The notes beneath the pieces are model-generated. The model had not been told where the DNA came from. It saw only the letters and a program-made list of their open reading frames with translations, and searched no databases. A stretch of DNA of 64,000 nt from Oscillospiraceae bacterium. GTDB lineage: Bacteria; Bacillota; Clostridia; Oscillospirales; Oscillospiraceae. The position numbers and the translations under genes were made by a program. Of the stretch, positions 40,744-48,041 are shown in pieces (position 1 is the stretch's first letter; every line of letters starts with the position of its first letter). Location: assembly GCA_020025545.1 (NCBI GenBank), contig JAHHRX010000001.1, positions 49,824 to 113,823 of the forward strand, given 5' to 3'.

Positions 40744-41603
40744 CAGAATCGCTGACAAAACCGACCGCAGCTAAGGGCGGTGAGGATGATGTGCGGCAGT
40801 ATTTGGATGAGATCTGCCGCTATCCCAGACTGACAGCAGAGCAGGAACGCCAATTGGCTCAGCGCTGTGCGGCCGGAGACGAGGATGCCATTCGTGAGAT
40901 GGTCAATTCCAATCTGCGTCTGGTGGTTTCCGTAGCAAGAGAATATGCCGGACGGGGCGTTCCGCTGCTGGATCTGATTCAGGAGGGGAGTATCGGCCTG
41001 CTGACGGCGGCTAAGAAATTTGATTATACCCTAAATTACCGCTTTTCTACTTATGCAACCAAATGGATCCGGCAGGGAATTACACGCTATATCACAAACC
41101 ATGCAGGCCTCATCCGGGTACCTGCCTATACGGCGGAGCAGATTCGGAAGGTGACCACAACCCGTAATGCGCTTTTGCAGCGCACAGGCAGTGAACCTAC
41201 CGACGAAGCGGTAGCCGGAGAATGCGGTATGACGCCAGACAAGGTGCGTCAGCTCTTGCAAAAACGCCCGGAGGTGTCCTCTCTGGAGGCACCGGTGGGG
41301 GAGGAAGACAGCGGCACCATGGGCGTACTGCTGGAAGATCTGCAATCCCCCCAGCCCTATGAAGAACTGGTGCGTGACGAGCTGAACCAGACACTGGAAC
41401 ATTTACTGGGCCTGCTGGATGATCGCCAGCAGCGGGTGCTGCGTCTGCATTTCGGAATGGAAGACGGCGTATGCCATTCTTTGGAAGAAATCGGCGCCGG
41501 ACTGGGAATCTCGAAGGAACGGGTTCGCCAGATTGAGCGGCAGGCCATGGGCAAGCTCCGGGAAATGGGAGCGAGCATGGGATTGGAGGATTTTTTGGAA
41601 TGA
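40740..41603 (+). CDS. Sigma-70 factor lacking region 1.1 (first of a tandem pair)
   Basis: This 287-residue protein has region 1.2 (about residues 16-50, VRQYLDEICRYPRLT), a well-kept region 2 (SNLRLVVSVAREY, LLDLIQEGSIGLLTAAKKF, RFSTYATKWIRQGITRYI), region 3, and a region 4.2 with SKERVRQIERQAMGKLR for the -35 element. The Gln and Thr used at -12 are kept, but the first Trp of the usual WWIRQ is Lys. It is shorter than SigA (about 370) and has no region 1.1. It may be the housekeeping sigma of this lineage or a group 2 factor. ATGA overlaps link it to dnaG and to the next gene. Confidence 0.85.
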   Translation: MTESLTKPTAAKGGEDDVRQYLDEICRYPRLTAEQERQLAQRCAAGDEDAIREMVNSNLRLVVSVAREYAGRGVPLLDLIQEGSIGLLTAAKKFDYTLNYRFSTYATKWIRQGITRYITNHAGLIRVPAYTAEQIRKVTTTRNALLQRTGSEPTDEAVAGECGMTPDKVRQLLQKRPEVSSLEAPVGEEDSGTMGVLLEDLQSPQPYEELVRDELNQTLEHLLGLLDDRQQRVLRLHFGMEDGVCHSLEEIGAGLGISKERVRQIERQAMGKLREMGASMGLEDFLE

Positions 41604-42640
41604 ACCAATTGGAATTTGCATTTGAGCCTTCCGGCTGGGAACTGGCACTGAACGGACTGCGCCGGGGCAGCAGCTTTTCGGCTTCCCGCTTTCTGAATCT
41701 GCTGGAAGACCTGACGGAGGAAGAAGTGGAAAGCGCTTTTTCGGATTTGGACGAAAAAGAGATTGAACTCAATATTGCCGACCTCCCCAAATGGGAATCG
41801 GCTGGGGAGACGGCTGTGCGTCTGCGGATGGAAAAGCAGCTGGTGGACACGAAGGAACTCCCCGGAGGACTCCCCGAAGGGGATACTCTGCGGATTTTTC
41901 TGGAAGAGATCGCATCCATTCCCGCCTGCGGCGATGCGGAACTTCTGGCAGAAAAATATCTTGCCGGTGATGACAATGCTGCCCGGCTGCTTAATAATGT
42001 GCTTTTGGGAAGGGCCATTGAAGCGGCCTATGCACTGGCCGGTCAGGGCGTACTGCTGGTGGATCTCATTCAGGAGGGCAGTCTCGGCCTTTGGCAGGCA
42101 ATCCTGAATTATCAGGGCGGCGACATTTACGACCATTGCGACCGTGCCGTTCGCAGAACCCTTGCCAAAACACTGGTGCTGCAGGCAAGAGAAAACGGTG
42201 TGGGTCACAAAATGCGCAAGGCTATGGAAGACTATCAGACTGCGGACAAGCGCTTGCTGACACAGCTTGGGCGGAATCCCACCATGGAGGAAGTCGCTCA
42301 GGCGCTGAATATGACCATGGACGAAGCCTCTGCCGTAGAGGAAATGCTGGAATCTGCCAGAATGCTCCACCGGGCCGAAGCTGCCACGCAGCCGAAGCAG
42401 GAAGAACAGGAGGACGATCAGGCAGTGGAGGATACTGCCTATTTCCATATGCGCCAGCGAATCGAGGAACTGCTGGATACCTTAGACAAACGGGATGCTA
42501 CGCTGCTTTCCATGCGCTTCGGCTTGGACGGCGGCCTGCCTATGAGTCCGGAGGAAACCGGACGGAAGCTGGGCCTTACCCCCAAGGAAGTCATTGAAAA
42601 AGAGGCGGCTGCCCTGGCAAGACTGCGCCAGCAAGGATAA
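41600..42640 (+). CDS. Degenerate sigma-70-like protein (second of a tandem pair)
   Basis: The layout of this 346-residue protein follows a sigma factor: a region 1.1-like acidic segment (about 30-65), region 1.2 (about 96-130), region 2 with LLVDLIQEGSLGLWQAILNY (152-171), region 3 (about 205-255) and region 4 (283-346). The DNA-contacting parts are eroded. The region 2.3-2.4 aromatic block is replaced by YDHCDRAVRRTLAKTL, and the region 4.2 recognition helix lacks RVRQIE. It probably still binds core polymerase or the partner sigma but does not read promoters itself. It overlaps the first sigma gene (ATGA). Regulator, co-sigma or decaying copy are all possible. Confidence 0.72.
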   Translation: MNQLEFAFEPSGWELALNGLRRGSSFSASRFLNLLEDLTEEEVESAFSDLDEKEIELNIADLPKWESAGETAVRLRMEKQLVDTKELPGGLPEGDTLRIFLEEIASIPACGDAELLAEKYLAGDDNAARLLNNVLLGRAIEAAYALAGQGVLLVDLIQEGSLGLWQAILNYQGGDIYDHCDRAVRRTLAKTLVLQARENGVGHKMRKAMEDYQTADKRLLTQLGRNPTMEEVAQALNMTMDEASAVEEMLESARMLHRAEAATQPKQEEQEDDQAVEDTAYFHMRQRIEELLDTLDKRDATLLSMRFGLDGGLPMSPEETGRKLGLTPKEVIEKEAAALARLRQQG

Positions 42641-42660
42641 AAGAAAGAGGATTGATGACC

Positions 42661-43341
42661 ATGGCAAAAACATATTCAATTGCGATTGACGGTCCTGCAG
42701 GCGCAGGGAAAAGCACAATTGCCCGGAGTCTTGCAAAGGAATTGGGTTATTACTATCTGGATACCGGTGCCATTTACCGGACTGTAGCATATTTTATGGA
42801 TATTTTGGGCGTAAGCCCCAAAGATATTGACGGTGTGCAGCGTTATATTGATGAACTCACCATCGAGATCCGCTATGACGAAGAAGGCGCGCAGCACATG
42901 ATTATGAACGGAATGGATGTGACCGATGACATCCGCAGTCAGGAGATCGGCCAGAAGGCCTCCCTCGTGTCTGCCCATGCTGTTGTGCGAGATGTGCTGC
43001 TGGATATGCAGCGGGATGTGGCAAAAGCACACAATGTCATTATGGACGGCCGGGATATCGGCTCCGTGGTGCTGCCTAAGGCGGATGTGAAGATTTTTTT
43101 GACTGCTTCGGCAGAGGTTCGCGCCAACCGCCGCATGGAGGAACTGAAGGCCAAGGGACAGAAAGCCAGCTTCAATGCCGTGCTGAAGGAAATCCAGCAG
43201 CGGGATTATCAGGATACCCACCGGGATGTGGCGCCCCTGAAAATGTGCCGGGATTCCATTAAACTGGATACTTCTGACATGACTCTGGAGCAGGTGGTAG
43301 AGAGCATACGTAAAATTGTATTGGAGAAGATCGGATCATGA
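42661..43341 (+). CDS. cmk: Cytidylate kinase
   Basis: This 226-residue enzyme phosphorylates CMP and dCMP. The P-loop IDGPAGAGKSTIA lies near the N-terminus, followed by DTGAIYRTVAYF, GRDIGSVVLP and a lid with RRMEELKAKGQ. Start ATG 42661 was preferred because of spacing from AGAGG, and ATG 42655 is nearly as good. It begins 20 bp after the sigma-like gene and overlaps ispH by four bases. The cmk-ispH-rpsA order is common in clostridia. Confidence 0.95.
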   Translation: MAKTYSIAIDGPAGAGKSTIARSLAKELGYYYLDTGAIYRTVAYFMDILGVSPKDIDGVQRYIDELTIEIRYDEEGAQHMIMNGMDVTDDIRSQEIGQKASLVSAHAVVRDVLLDMQRDVAKAHNVIMDGRDIGSVVLPKADVKIFLTASAEVRANRRMEELKAKGQKASFNAVLKEIQQRDYQDTHRDVAPLKMCRDSIKLDTSDMTLEQVVESIRKIVLEKIGS

Positions 43342-45284
43342 GTGTAATCGTCGCAAAAAGCGCAGGCTTTTGCTTTGGTGTGAGCCGTGCGGTGGATATG
43401 GTGGAGAAGGCTGCGGCAGAGGGCCGCAGGGTAGTTACTCTGGGACCCATCATTCATAACCGCCATGTGGTGGATAAATTTGACCGCATGGGTATCCGGG
43501 TGATCGATACACCGCAGGAGGCGCAGCCGGACATGACGGTGATTATCCGATCCCACGGCGTGGCCGAAGCAGTGATGAAAACCCTTCAGAATCAGGGGTG
43601 TGAAATTATTGATGCAACCTGCCCTTTTGTGAAACGAATCCACGGAATTGTCGCCAATGCAGAGGCGGAGGGGCGGCTCCCGATCATTATCGGTACCCGT
43701 TCCCACCCGGAAATCGAGGGAATTGCAGGCTGGTGCAGGAATTGCAGGATCTTTGAAAATCCGGAAGAGCTGGAAAAATGGATTAAAAATGAGAACCCTG
43801 ACCGGGATTTGCCCATCTGCATGGTCTCTCAAACAACTTCCACAGAATGTTTGTGGAAAAAAAGCACCCAAATTGCAAAAAAAGAGTTTACTAACTTGAA
43901 AATCTTTGATACAATATGTAGAGCAACGGAATCTCGTCAGACTGAGGCGGCCCAACTGAGTGCTGTCAGTCAAGCTATGGTAGTGGTTGGGGATGCGAAA
44001 AGTTCCAACACCGGACGGCTTGCAATGATTTGCCGAGAACACTGCGGCCGGGTTGTTCTGGTGGATAACGCATCGGAACTGGTTCCCGGGGATTTCTGCG
44101 GTGTAACTGATGTTGGAATCACGGCTGGCGCGTCCACGCCAGCGTGGATAATAAAGGAGGTCAATAACACAATGAGCGAAATTATCAATGTTGATGCTGT
44201 ACAGGAGGAGAACTTTGCAGAGCTTCTGGAACAGTCCATCAAGACTTTAAATACAGGAGACAAGGTTACCGGTGTTGTCACCGGTGTCAGCAACACTGAA
44301 GTTCAGGTTGATCTGGGTACCAAGCATGCCGGCTACATTCCCTATGACGAAGTAAGCGCCGATCCTTCTGTAAAGCCTGAGGACATCCTGCATGTGGGCG
44401 ACGAGATCGAGGTCTTTGTTGTTCGTGTGAACGATCAGGAAGGTACTGTTCAGCTGTCCAGAAAGAAGCTGGAAGGCATGAAGATTTGGGACGACATGGC
44501 TGCTTTCGTTGAGGACAAGGCCACTGTCGAAGCTACCGTTACCGAAGAGAACAAGGGCGGCCTGGTTGCTAACTACAAGGGCATCCGCGTATTTATCCCT
44601 GCTTCTCAGTCCGGTATTGCCAAGGGCGGCGATATGTCCGTTCTGGTTGGCCAGACCGTTAAGATGAAGATTACCGAGGTTAACCGCAACCGTCATCGTG
44701 TGATCGGTTCCATCCGTGCTGTCAGCTCCGAGGAGCGTAAGGCTGCTCAGGAGAAGATCTGGAGCGAGATCGAGAACGGCAAGAAGTATCACGGCGTTGT
44801 TAAGTCTCTGACTTCTTACGGTGCTTTCGTCGACATCGGCGGCGTGGACGGCATGGTTCATGTTTCCGAGCTGAGCTGGAACCGCATCAAGACTCCTGCT
44901 GATGTTGTCAAGGTCGGCGACGAGATCGATGTTTATGTTATCTCCTTTGACCCTGAGAAGCACAAGATCTCTCTGGGCTACAAGACCCCTGAGATGAATC
45001 CCTGGAATCAGTTCATGACCAAGTACAATGTCGGCGATGTTGTTACTGCTAAGGTCGTGAAGATGATGACCTTCGGTGCCTTCGCTGAGATCATGCCCAG
45101 CGTTGACGGCCTGATCCACATTTCTCAGATCGCTGATCGCCGCATCGGCAAGCCCGAGGATGTTCTGACCGAGGGTCAGGAGGTTCAGGTGAAGATCACC
45201 GACATCGACGCTGAGAACAAGCGTATCTCCCTGTCCATCCGCGCTCTGTTGGAAGATGCTCAGGACGAGGAAGTTTCCGAGTAA
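43338..45284 (+). CDS. ispH-rpsA: IspH (HMBPP reductase) fused in frame to ribosomal protein S1
   Basis: A single 648-residue frame. Residues 1-276 are IspH, which reduces HMBPP to IPP and DMAPP in the MEP isoprenoid pathway; the iron-sulfur ligands are Cys12, Cys95 and Cys194 (GFCFGV, DATCPFV, DTICRAT). Residues 279-648 are an S1 protein with four S1 RNA-binding domains, such as YHGVVKSLTSYGAFVDIGG. This joined arrangement is known in many clostridia. The S1 part uses a narrow, highly expressed codon set, unlike the IspH part. An internal ribosome site (44172) and a plausible internal promoter suggest S1 is mostly made separately. Confidence 0.93.
   Translation: MSVIVAKSAGFCFGVSRAVDMVEKAAAEGRRVVTLGPIIHNRHVVDKFDRMGIRVIDTPQEAQPDMTVIIRSHGVAEAVMKTLQNQGCEIIDATCPFVKRIHGIVANAEAEGRLPIIIGTRSHPEIEGIAGWCRNCRIFENPEELEKWIKNENPDRDLPICMVSQTTSTECLWKKSTQIAKKEFTNLKIFDTICRATESRQTEAAQLSAVSQAMVVVGDAKSSNTGRLAMICREHCGRVVLVDNASELVPGDFCGVTDVGITAGASTPAWIIKEVNNTMSEIINVDAVQEENFAELLEQSIKTLNTGDKVTGVVTGVSNTEVQVDLGTKHAGYIPYDEVSADPSVKPEDILHVGDEIEVFVVRVNDQEGTVQLSRKKLEGMKIWDDMAAFVEDKATVEATVTEENKGGLVANYKGIRVFIPASQSGIAKGGDMSVLVGQTVKMKITEVNRNRHRVIGSIRAVSSEERKAAQEKIWSEIENGKKYHGVVKSLTSYGAFVDIGGVDGMVHVSELSWNRIKTPADVVKVGDEIDVYVISFDPEKHKISLGYKTPEMNPWNQFMTKYNVGDVVTAKVVKMMTFGAFAEIMPSVDGLIHISQIADRRIGKPEDVLTEGQEVQVKITDIDAENKRISLSIRALLEDAQDEEVSE
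43887..43915 (+). promoter_or_regulatory. Possible internal promoter inside ispH driving rpsA
   Basis: TTTACT (43887-43892), a 17-bp spacer and TACAAT (43910-43915) in a locally AT-rich stretch of the IspH coding region. It would give a leader of about 250 nt before the S1 start. Confidence 0.42.
44172..45284 (+). CDS. rpsA: Ribosomal protein S1 (probable independent product from the internal start)
   Basis: ATG 44172 is preceded by AAAGGAGG at 44153-44160, as strong as any site in the window. It starts a 370-residue protein with four S1 domains, a size typical of Gram-positive S1-like proteins. S1 is needed in ribosome-like amounts and IspH only in enzyme amounts, so separate initiation is expected. 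The codon bias changes sharply at this point. Overlapping hairpins just upstream (CTGGCG/CGCCAG and CCACGC/GCGTGG, 44125-44147) could tune initiation. Confidence 0.78.
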   Translation: MSEIINVDAVQEENFAELLEQSIKTLNTGDKVTGVVTGVSNTEVQVDLGTKHAGYIPYDEVSADPSVKPEDILHVGDEIEVFVVRVNDQEGTVQLSRKKLEGMKIWDDMAAFVEDKATVEATVTEENKGGLVANYKGIRVFIPASQSGIAKGGDMSVLVGQTVKMKITEVNRNRHRVIGSIRAVSSEERKAAQEKIWSEIENGKKYHGVVKSLTSYGAFVDIGGVDGMVHVSELSWNRIKTPADVVKVGDEIDVYVISFDPEKHKISLGYKTPEMNPWNQFMTKYNVGDVVTAKVVKMMTFGAFAEIMPSVDGLIHISQIADRRIGKPEDVLTEGQEVQVKITDIDAENKRISLSIRALLEDAQDEEVSE

Positions 45285-45294
45285 TTAACCTACA

Positions 45295-45327
45295 TACCGG
45301 GACCGACCTTTGCCGGTCCCGGTATTT
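45295..45327 (+). terminator. Rho-independent terminator after ispH-rpsA
   Basis: TACCGGGACCG pairs with CGGTCCCGGTA, followed by TTT. Confidence 0.82.
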
Positions 45328-45347
45328 CTGTCAGGAGGAATTGCCAG

Positions 45348-45629
45348 ATGGTAAAACACATTGTGCTGTACACATTCAAGGAAGGCATCAACAAGCCGGA
45401 GGCGGTGGAAGTTGTCCGCACGCAGCTGGAGCCGCTGGTGGGGAAAATTCCGGGACTTCTGCACATGGAGATCCGGCAGGCCTACAATGGCATGGATTAT
45501 GCTCTCTACTCAGAGTTTGCATCCCGAGAGGACCTTAAGGCCTACCAGACGCATCCTTTGCATCTTGCTGCCAAGGAGCATTTCTTCCACCTGCTAAGCG
45601 AGCGGGTCTGCGCCGATTACGATGTATAA
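45348..45629 (+). CDS. Dabb (stress-responsive alpha-beta barrel) protein
   Basis: This 93-residue protein has the small ferredoxin-like fold of the Dabb family: KHIVLYTFKEGINKPEAVE at the start, a central VGKIPGLLHMEI segment and HPLHLAAKEHF near the end. Members dimerise into a barrel, but the bacterial function is mostly unknown. AGGAGG precedes the ATG. It lies 20 bp after the rpsA terminator, so it may be expressed by read-through. Confidence 0.88.
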   Translation: MVKHIVLYTFKEGINKPEAVEVVRTQLEPLVGKIPGLLHMEIRQAYNGMDYALYSEFASREDLKAYQTHPLHLAAKEHFFHLLSERVCADYDV

Positions 45630-45639
45630 AGTGTTATAA

Positions 45640-45676
45640 AAATCCCCGAAGCAGAAAATGCTTCGGGGATTTTTTC
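45640..45676. terminator. Bidirectional terminator after the Dabb gene
   Basis: AAATCCCCGAAGCA pairs with TGCTTCGGGGATTT, with T runs on both strands. It also ends the converging minus-strand operon. Confidence 0.9.
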
Positions 45677-45689
45677 CATATTGGGAATG

Positions 45690-46283
45690 TTAATTTGCGG
45701 TGTACCATGGAGGGAAATGGGTAAATTCCATGTTTTGCTTTCCGAGAGGGAACCGCAAACAGCAGGAAAAAAGCATAGGGACGGCAAAATCGTCCCGGGC
45801 ACCGTATTTATGGTCGCCTACCAAGGGGAAGCCCCGGCTGGAAAACTGCACCCGGATCTGATGACTGCGTCCGGTGTAAAGTCGGATGCGAAGCAGGGAA
45901 GTATCACCGGCACTTTTGCGCTGATATTCAAGCTTTGCTTTTTTTACACCCCGGCGCTCCCGCTTTACCACGAACACCTTGTTCTGCCGACTGTCCTTCC
46001 AGAGCAAATCCTCTAAAACACCGCTTTCCGGCGGGATGCCGTGAACCATGGCGACATATTCTTTAACCATTTGCCCTTCCTGAATGGCTTTGGACAGAGC
46101 CGCGGCAGCAGCTTTCGTGCGGGCATAGACCATGACACCGCCCACATTTTTGTCCAGACGGTGGATGGCGTAAACCGCTCCGCCCAGCTGCTCTTGCAGA
46201 GCCCCCGGGAGATCCTGCTCCGAATCCATGCCTACGGGCTTAACGCACACGACAATTTGCCGGTCAGAATAAAGAAGCTCCAT
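45690..46283 (-). CDS. RluA-family pseudouridine synthase, short form
   Basis: This 197-residue enzyme isomerises uridine to pseudouridine in RNA. The catalytic Asp lies in AIHRLDKNVGGVMVYA, and TGRSHQIRVQFSSRGFPLVGDHKYG is also typical. It lacks the N-terminal S4 domain of RluC and RluD and is about 100 residues shorter, so the substrate cannot be assigned. It lies three bases after argS and is co-transcribed with it. Confidence 0.9.
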   Translation of the reverse strand: MELLYSDRQIVVCVKPVGMDSEQDLPGALQEQLGGAVYAIHRLDKNVGGVMVYARTKAAAAALSKAIQEGQMVKEYVAMVHGIPPESGVLEDLLWKDSRQNKVFVVKRERRGVKKAKLEYQRKSAGDTSLLRIRLYTGRSHQIRVQFSSRGFPLVGDHKYGARDDFAVPMLFSCCLRFPLGKQNMEFTHFPPWYTAN

Positions 46284-46286
46284 GGA

Positions 46287-48038
46287 TTACATCTTGTCGG
46301 GAGCGGAGAAGCCCAGTAAATGGATGCAGGTTTCCAGAATGTTCTTGGCCAGACCCATGAGGGCAATGTAGCCGGCTTTCAGCGTTTCGTCCTCCTCGCT
46401 GAGAATCCGGGTCTCGTGGTAGAACTTGTTGACTGCACCGGAAAGCTCATAAATATAGGCGCAAATAAGGTTCGGGGCGGAGGACTTGAGAGCGGATTCG
46501 GCAGTGGGCGCGAATTTGGTCACAGCCAGCATCAGATCCTTGGCATAGGCGTTGGCAGGAAGCTGAATGCTGAGGTGCTCCCATTCGCCGTATTTTGCCA
46601 GAATAGACTTGATGCGCACGATGGTGTAGAGAATATAGGGACCGGTGTTGCCCTCGAAAGCAGCAAAACGATCCAGATCAAAAATGTAGTCCTTGGTGGG
46701 CTGATTGCTGAGGTCGCCGTACTTGAGAGCGGCCATGGCGATTTTCTTGGTAGTCTCCTCCACCTCATCCTCGGCAACGATTTTATTTTCTATCACCTTG
46801 GCGCGGACAAAACTGGTCATGTCGGAAACCAGAGTTTCCAGACGCATAACGCCGCCGTCACGGGTCTTGAAGGGTTTGCCGTCAGTGCCGTTCATGGTGC
46901 CGAAGCCCAGATGCTCCAGCTCGGTTTCCGGCTTTACAATCTCTGCCTTTCTGGCGGCACGAAATACCTGTTCAAAGTGAAGTGCCTGCCGTTTGTCGGT
47001 GAGATAGAGAATCTTATCGGGCGCAAAGTCCTGCATCCGCTGGACCATGGTGGCAAGATCGGTGGTGGCATAAATGGATGCACCGTCGGACTTTACCAGA
47101 ATGCAGGGGGGAACTTCCTTCTTGTCGCCTTCCTCGGCTACCGGCATAACGAGAGCGCCTTCACTCTGCACCAGCAGGTTTTTCTTCTTCATATCCTCGA
47201 TCATGGGAGGAATATAGGGATCGGCGTCGGATTCGCCCAGCCAGGATTCAAAGTGTACATCCAGATTGTTGTAGTTCTTCTTGAGATCTGCAACGGAAAC
47301 ATTCATAATGTGCTTCCAGATGGCACGGTAGCCGGGGCGTCCCTGCTGAAGCTCGAAGGTAGCGGTGTGCGCCTTCTCGGCAAACGCTGCATCCTCCTTC
47401 TTCTTTGCGGATGCGGTGGGATAGATCTCCTCCAGCTCGGAGATGGTGAAGGGGGGCTCGGCGGGGTACTCTCCGGTAAAATCGGGATCAAAATAGGGCA
47501 GATCTGGCTGGCGCTCCTTGAGCTCTGCGATAATCAAACCCATTTGCAGGCCCCAGTCGCCCAGATGAATGTCGCCGATGGCATTGTAGCCGAAAAATTT
47601 ATAGAGCCGCTTGAGGCTCTCACCGATGATGGCAGAGCGCAGATGTCCGATGTGAAGGGGCTTTGCCACATTGGGTCCGCCGTAGTCCACTACGACGGTC
47701 TTGCCGGTGCCGAACTTTTCAATGCCGAAGGAATCGCTATTGCGCATTTCTTCCAGATATCCGGCAAGAAAGCTGCCGGAAAGCTTTAGGTTGATGAAGC
47801 CCGGCATGACGGCTTCCACCATGTCGTAATCGTTGGCATCCAGCTGCTCTACCACGGCCTTGGCAATGGCAATGGGGGCACAGTGGTACTGCTTTGCGGC
47901 AGAAAGGGCACCGTTGCACTGATACTCGCACAGATCCGGGCGGTTGGAAACGGTTACCCGTCCGAAGGAAGCATCGTATCCTGCGGCGGCAAAGGCCGCC
48001 TGCATTTTAGATGTGATAATATCCAGGATCTTTTCCAT
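46287..48038 (-). CDS. argS: Arginyl-tRNA synthetase
   Basis: This 583-residue class Ia synthetase has an N-terminal additional domain (about residues 1-110). The HIGH-type signature is in GGPNVAKPLHIGHLRSAIIGE, and an all-alpha anticodon-binding domain ends in ETCIHLLGFSAPDKM. Length is close to the family's 550-580. It lies between the ABC-F gene upstream (3 bp gap) and the pseudouridine synthase, all on the minus strand. No T-box leader is seen, and expression seems to depend on the ABC-F promoter. Confidence 0.96.
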   Translation of the reverse strand: MEKILDIITSKMQAAFAAAGYDASFGRVTVSNRPDLCEYQCNGALSAAKQYHCAPIAIAKAVVEQLDANDYDMVEAVMPGFINLKLSGSFLAGYLEEMRNSDSFGIEKFGTGKTVVVDYGGPNVAKPLHIGHLRSAIIGESLKRLYKFFGYNAIGDIHLGDWGLQMGLIIAELKERQPDLPYFDPDFTGEYPAEPPFTISELEEIYPTASAKKKEDAAFAEKAHTATFELQQGRPGYRAIWKHIMNVSVADLKKNYNNLDVHFESWLGESDADPYIPPMIEDMKKKNLLVQSEGALVMPVAEEGDKKEVPPCILVKSDGASIYATTDLATMVQRMQDFAPDKILYLTDKRQALHFEQVFRAARKAEIVKPETELEHLGFGTMNGTDGKPFKTRDGGVMRLETLVSDMTSFVRAKVIENKIVAEDEVEETTKKIAMAALKYGDLSNQPTKDYIFDLDRFAAFEGNTGPYILYTIVRIKSILAKYGEWEHLSIQLPANAYAKDLMLAVTKFAPTAESALKSSAPNLICAYIYELSGAVNKFYHETRILSEEDETLKAGYIALMGLAKNILETCIHLLGFSAPDKM

Positions 48039-48041
48039 TCT

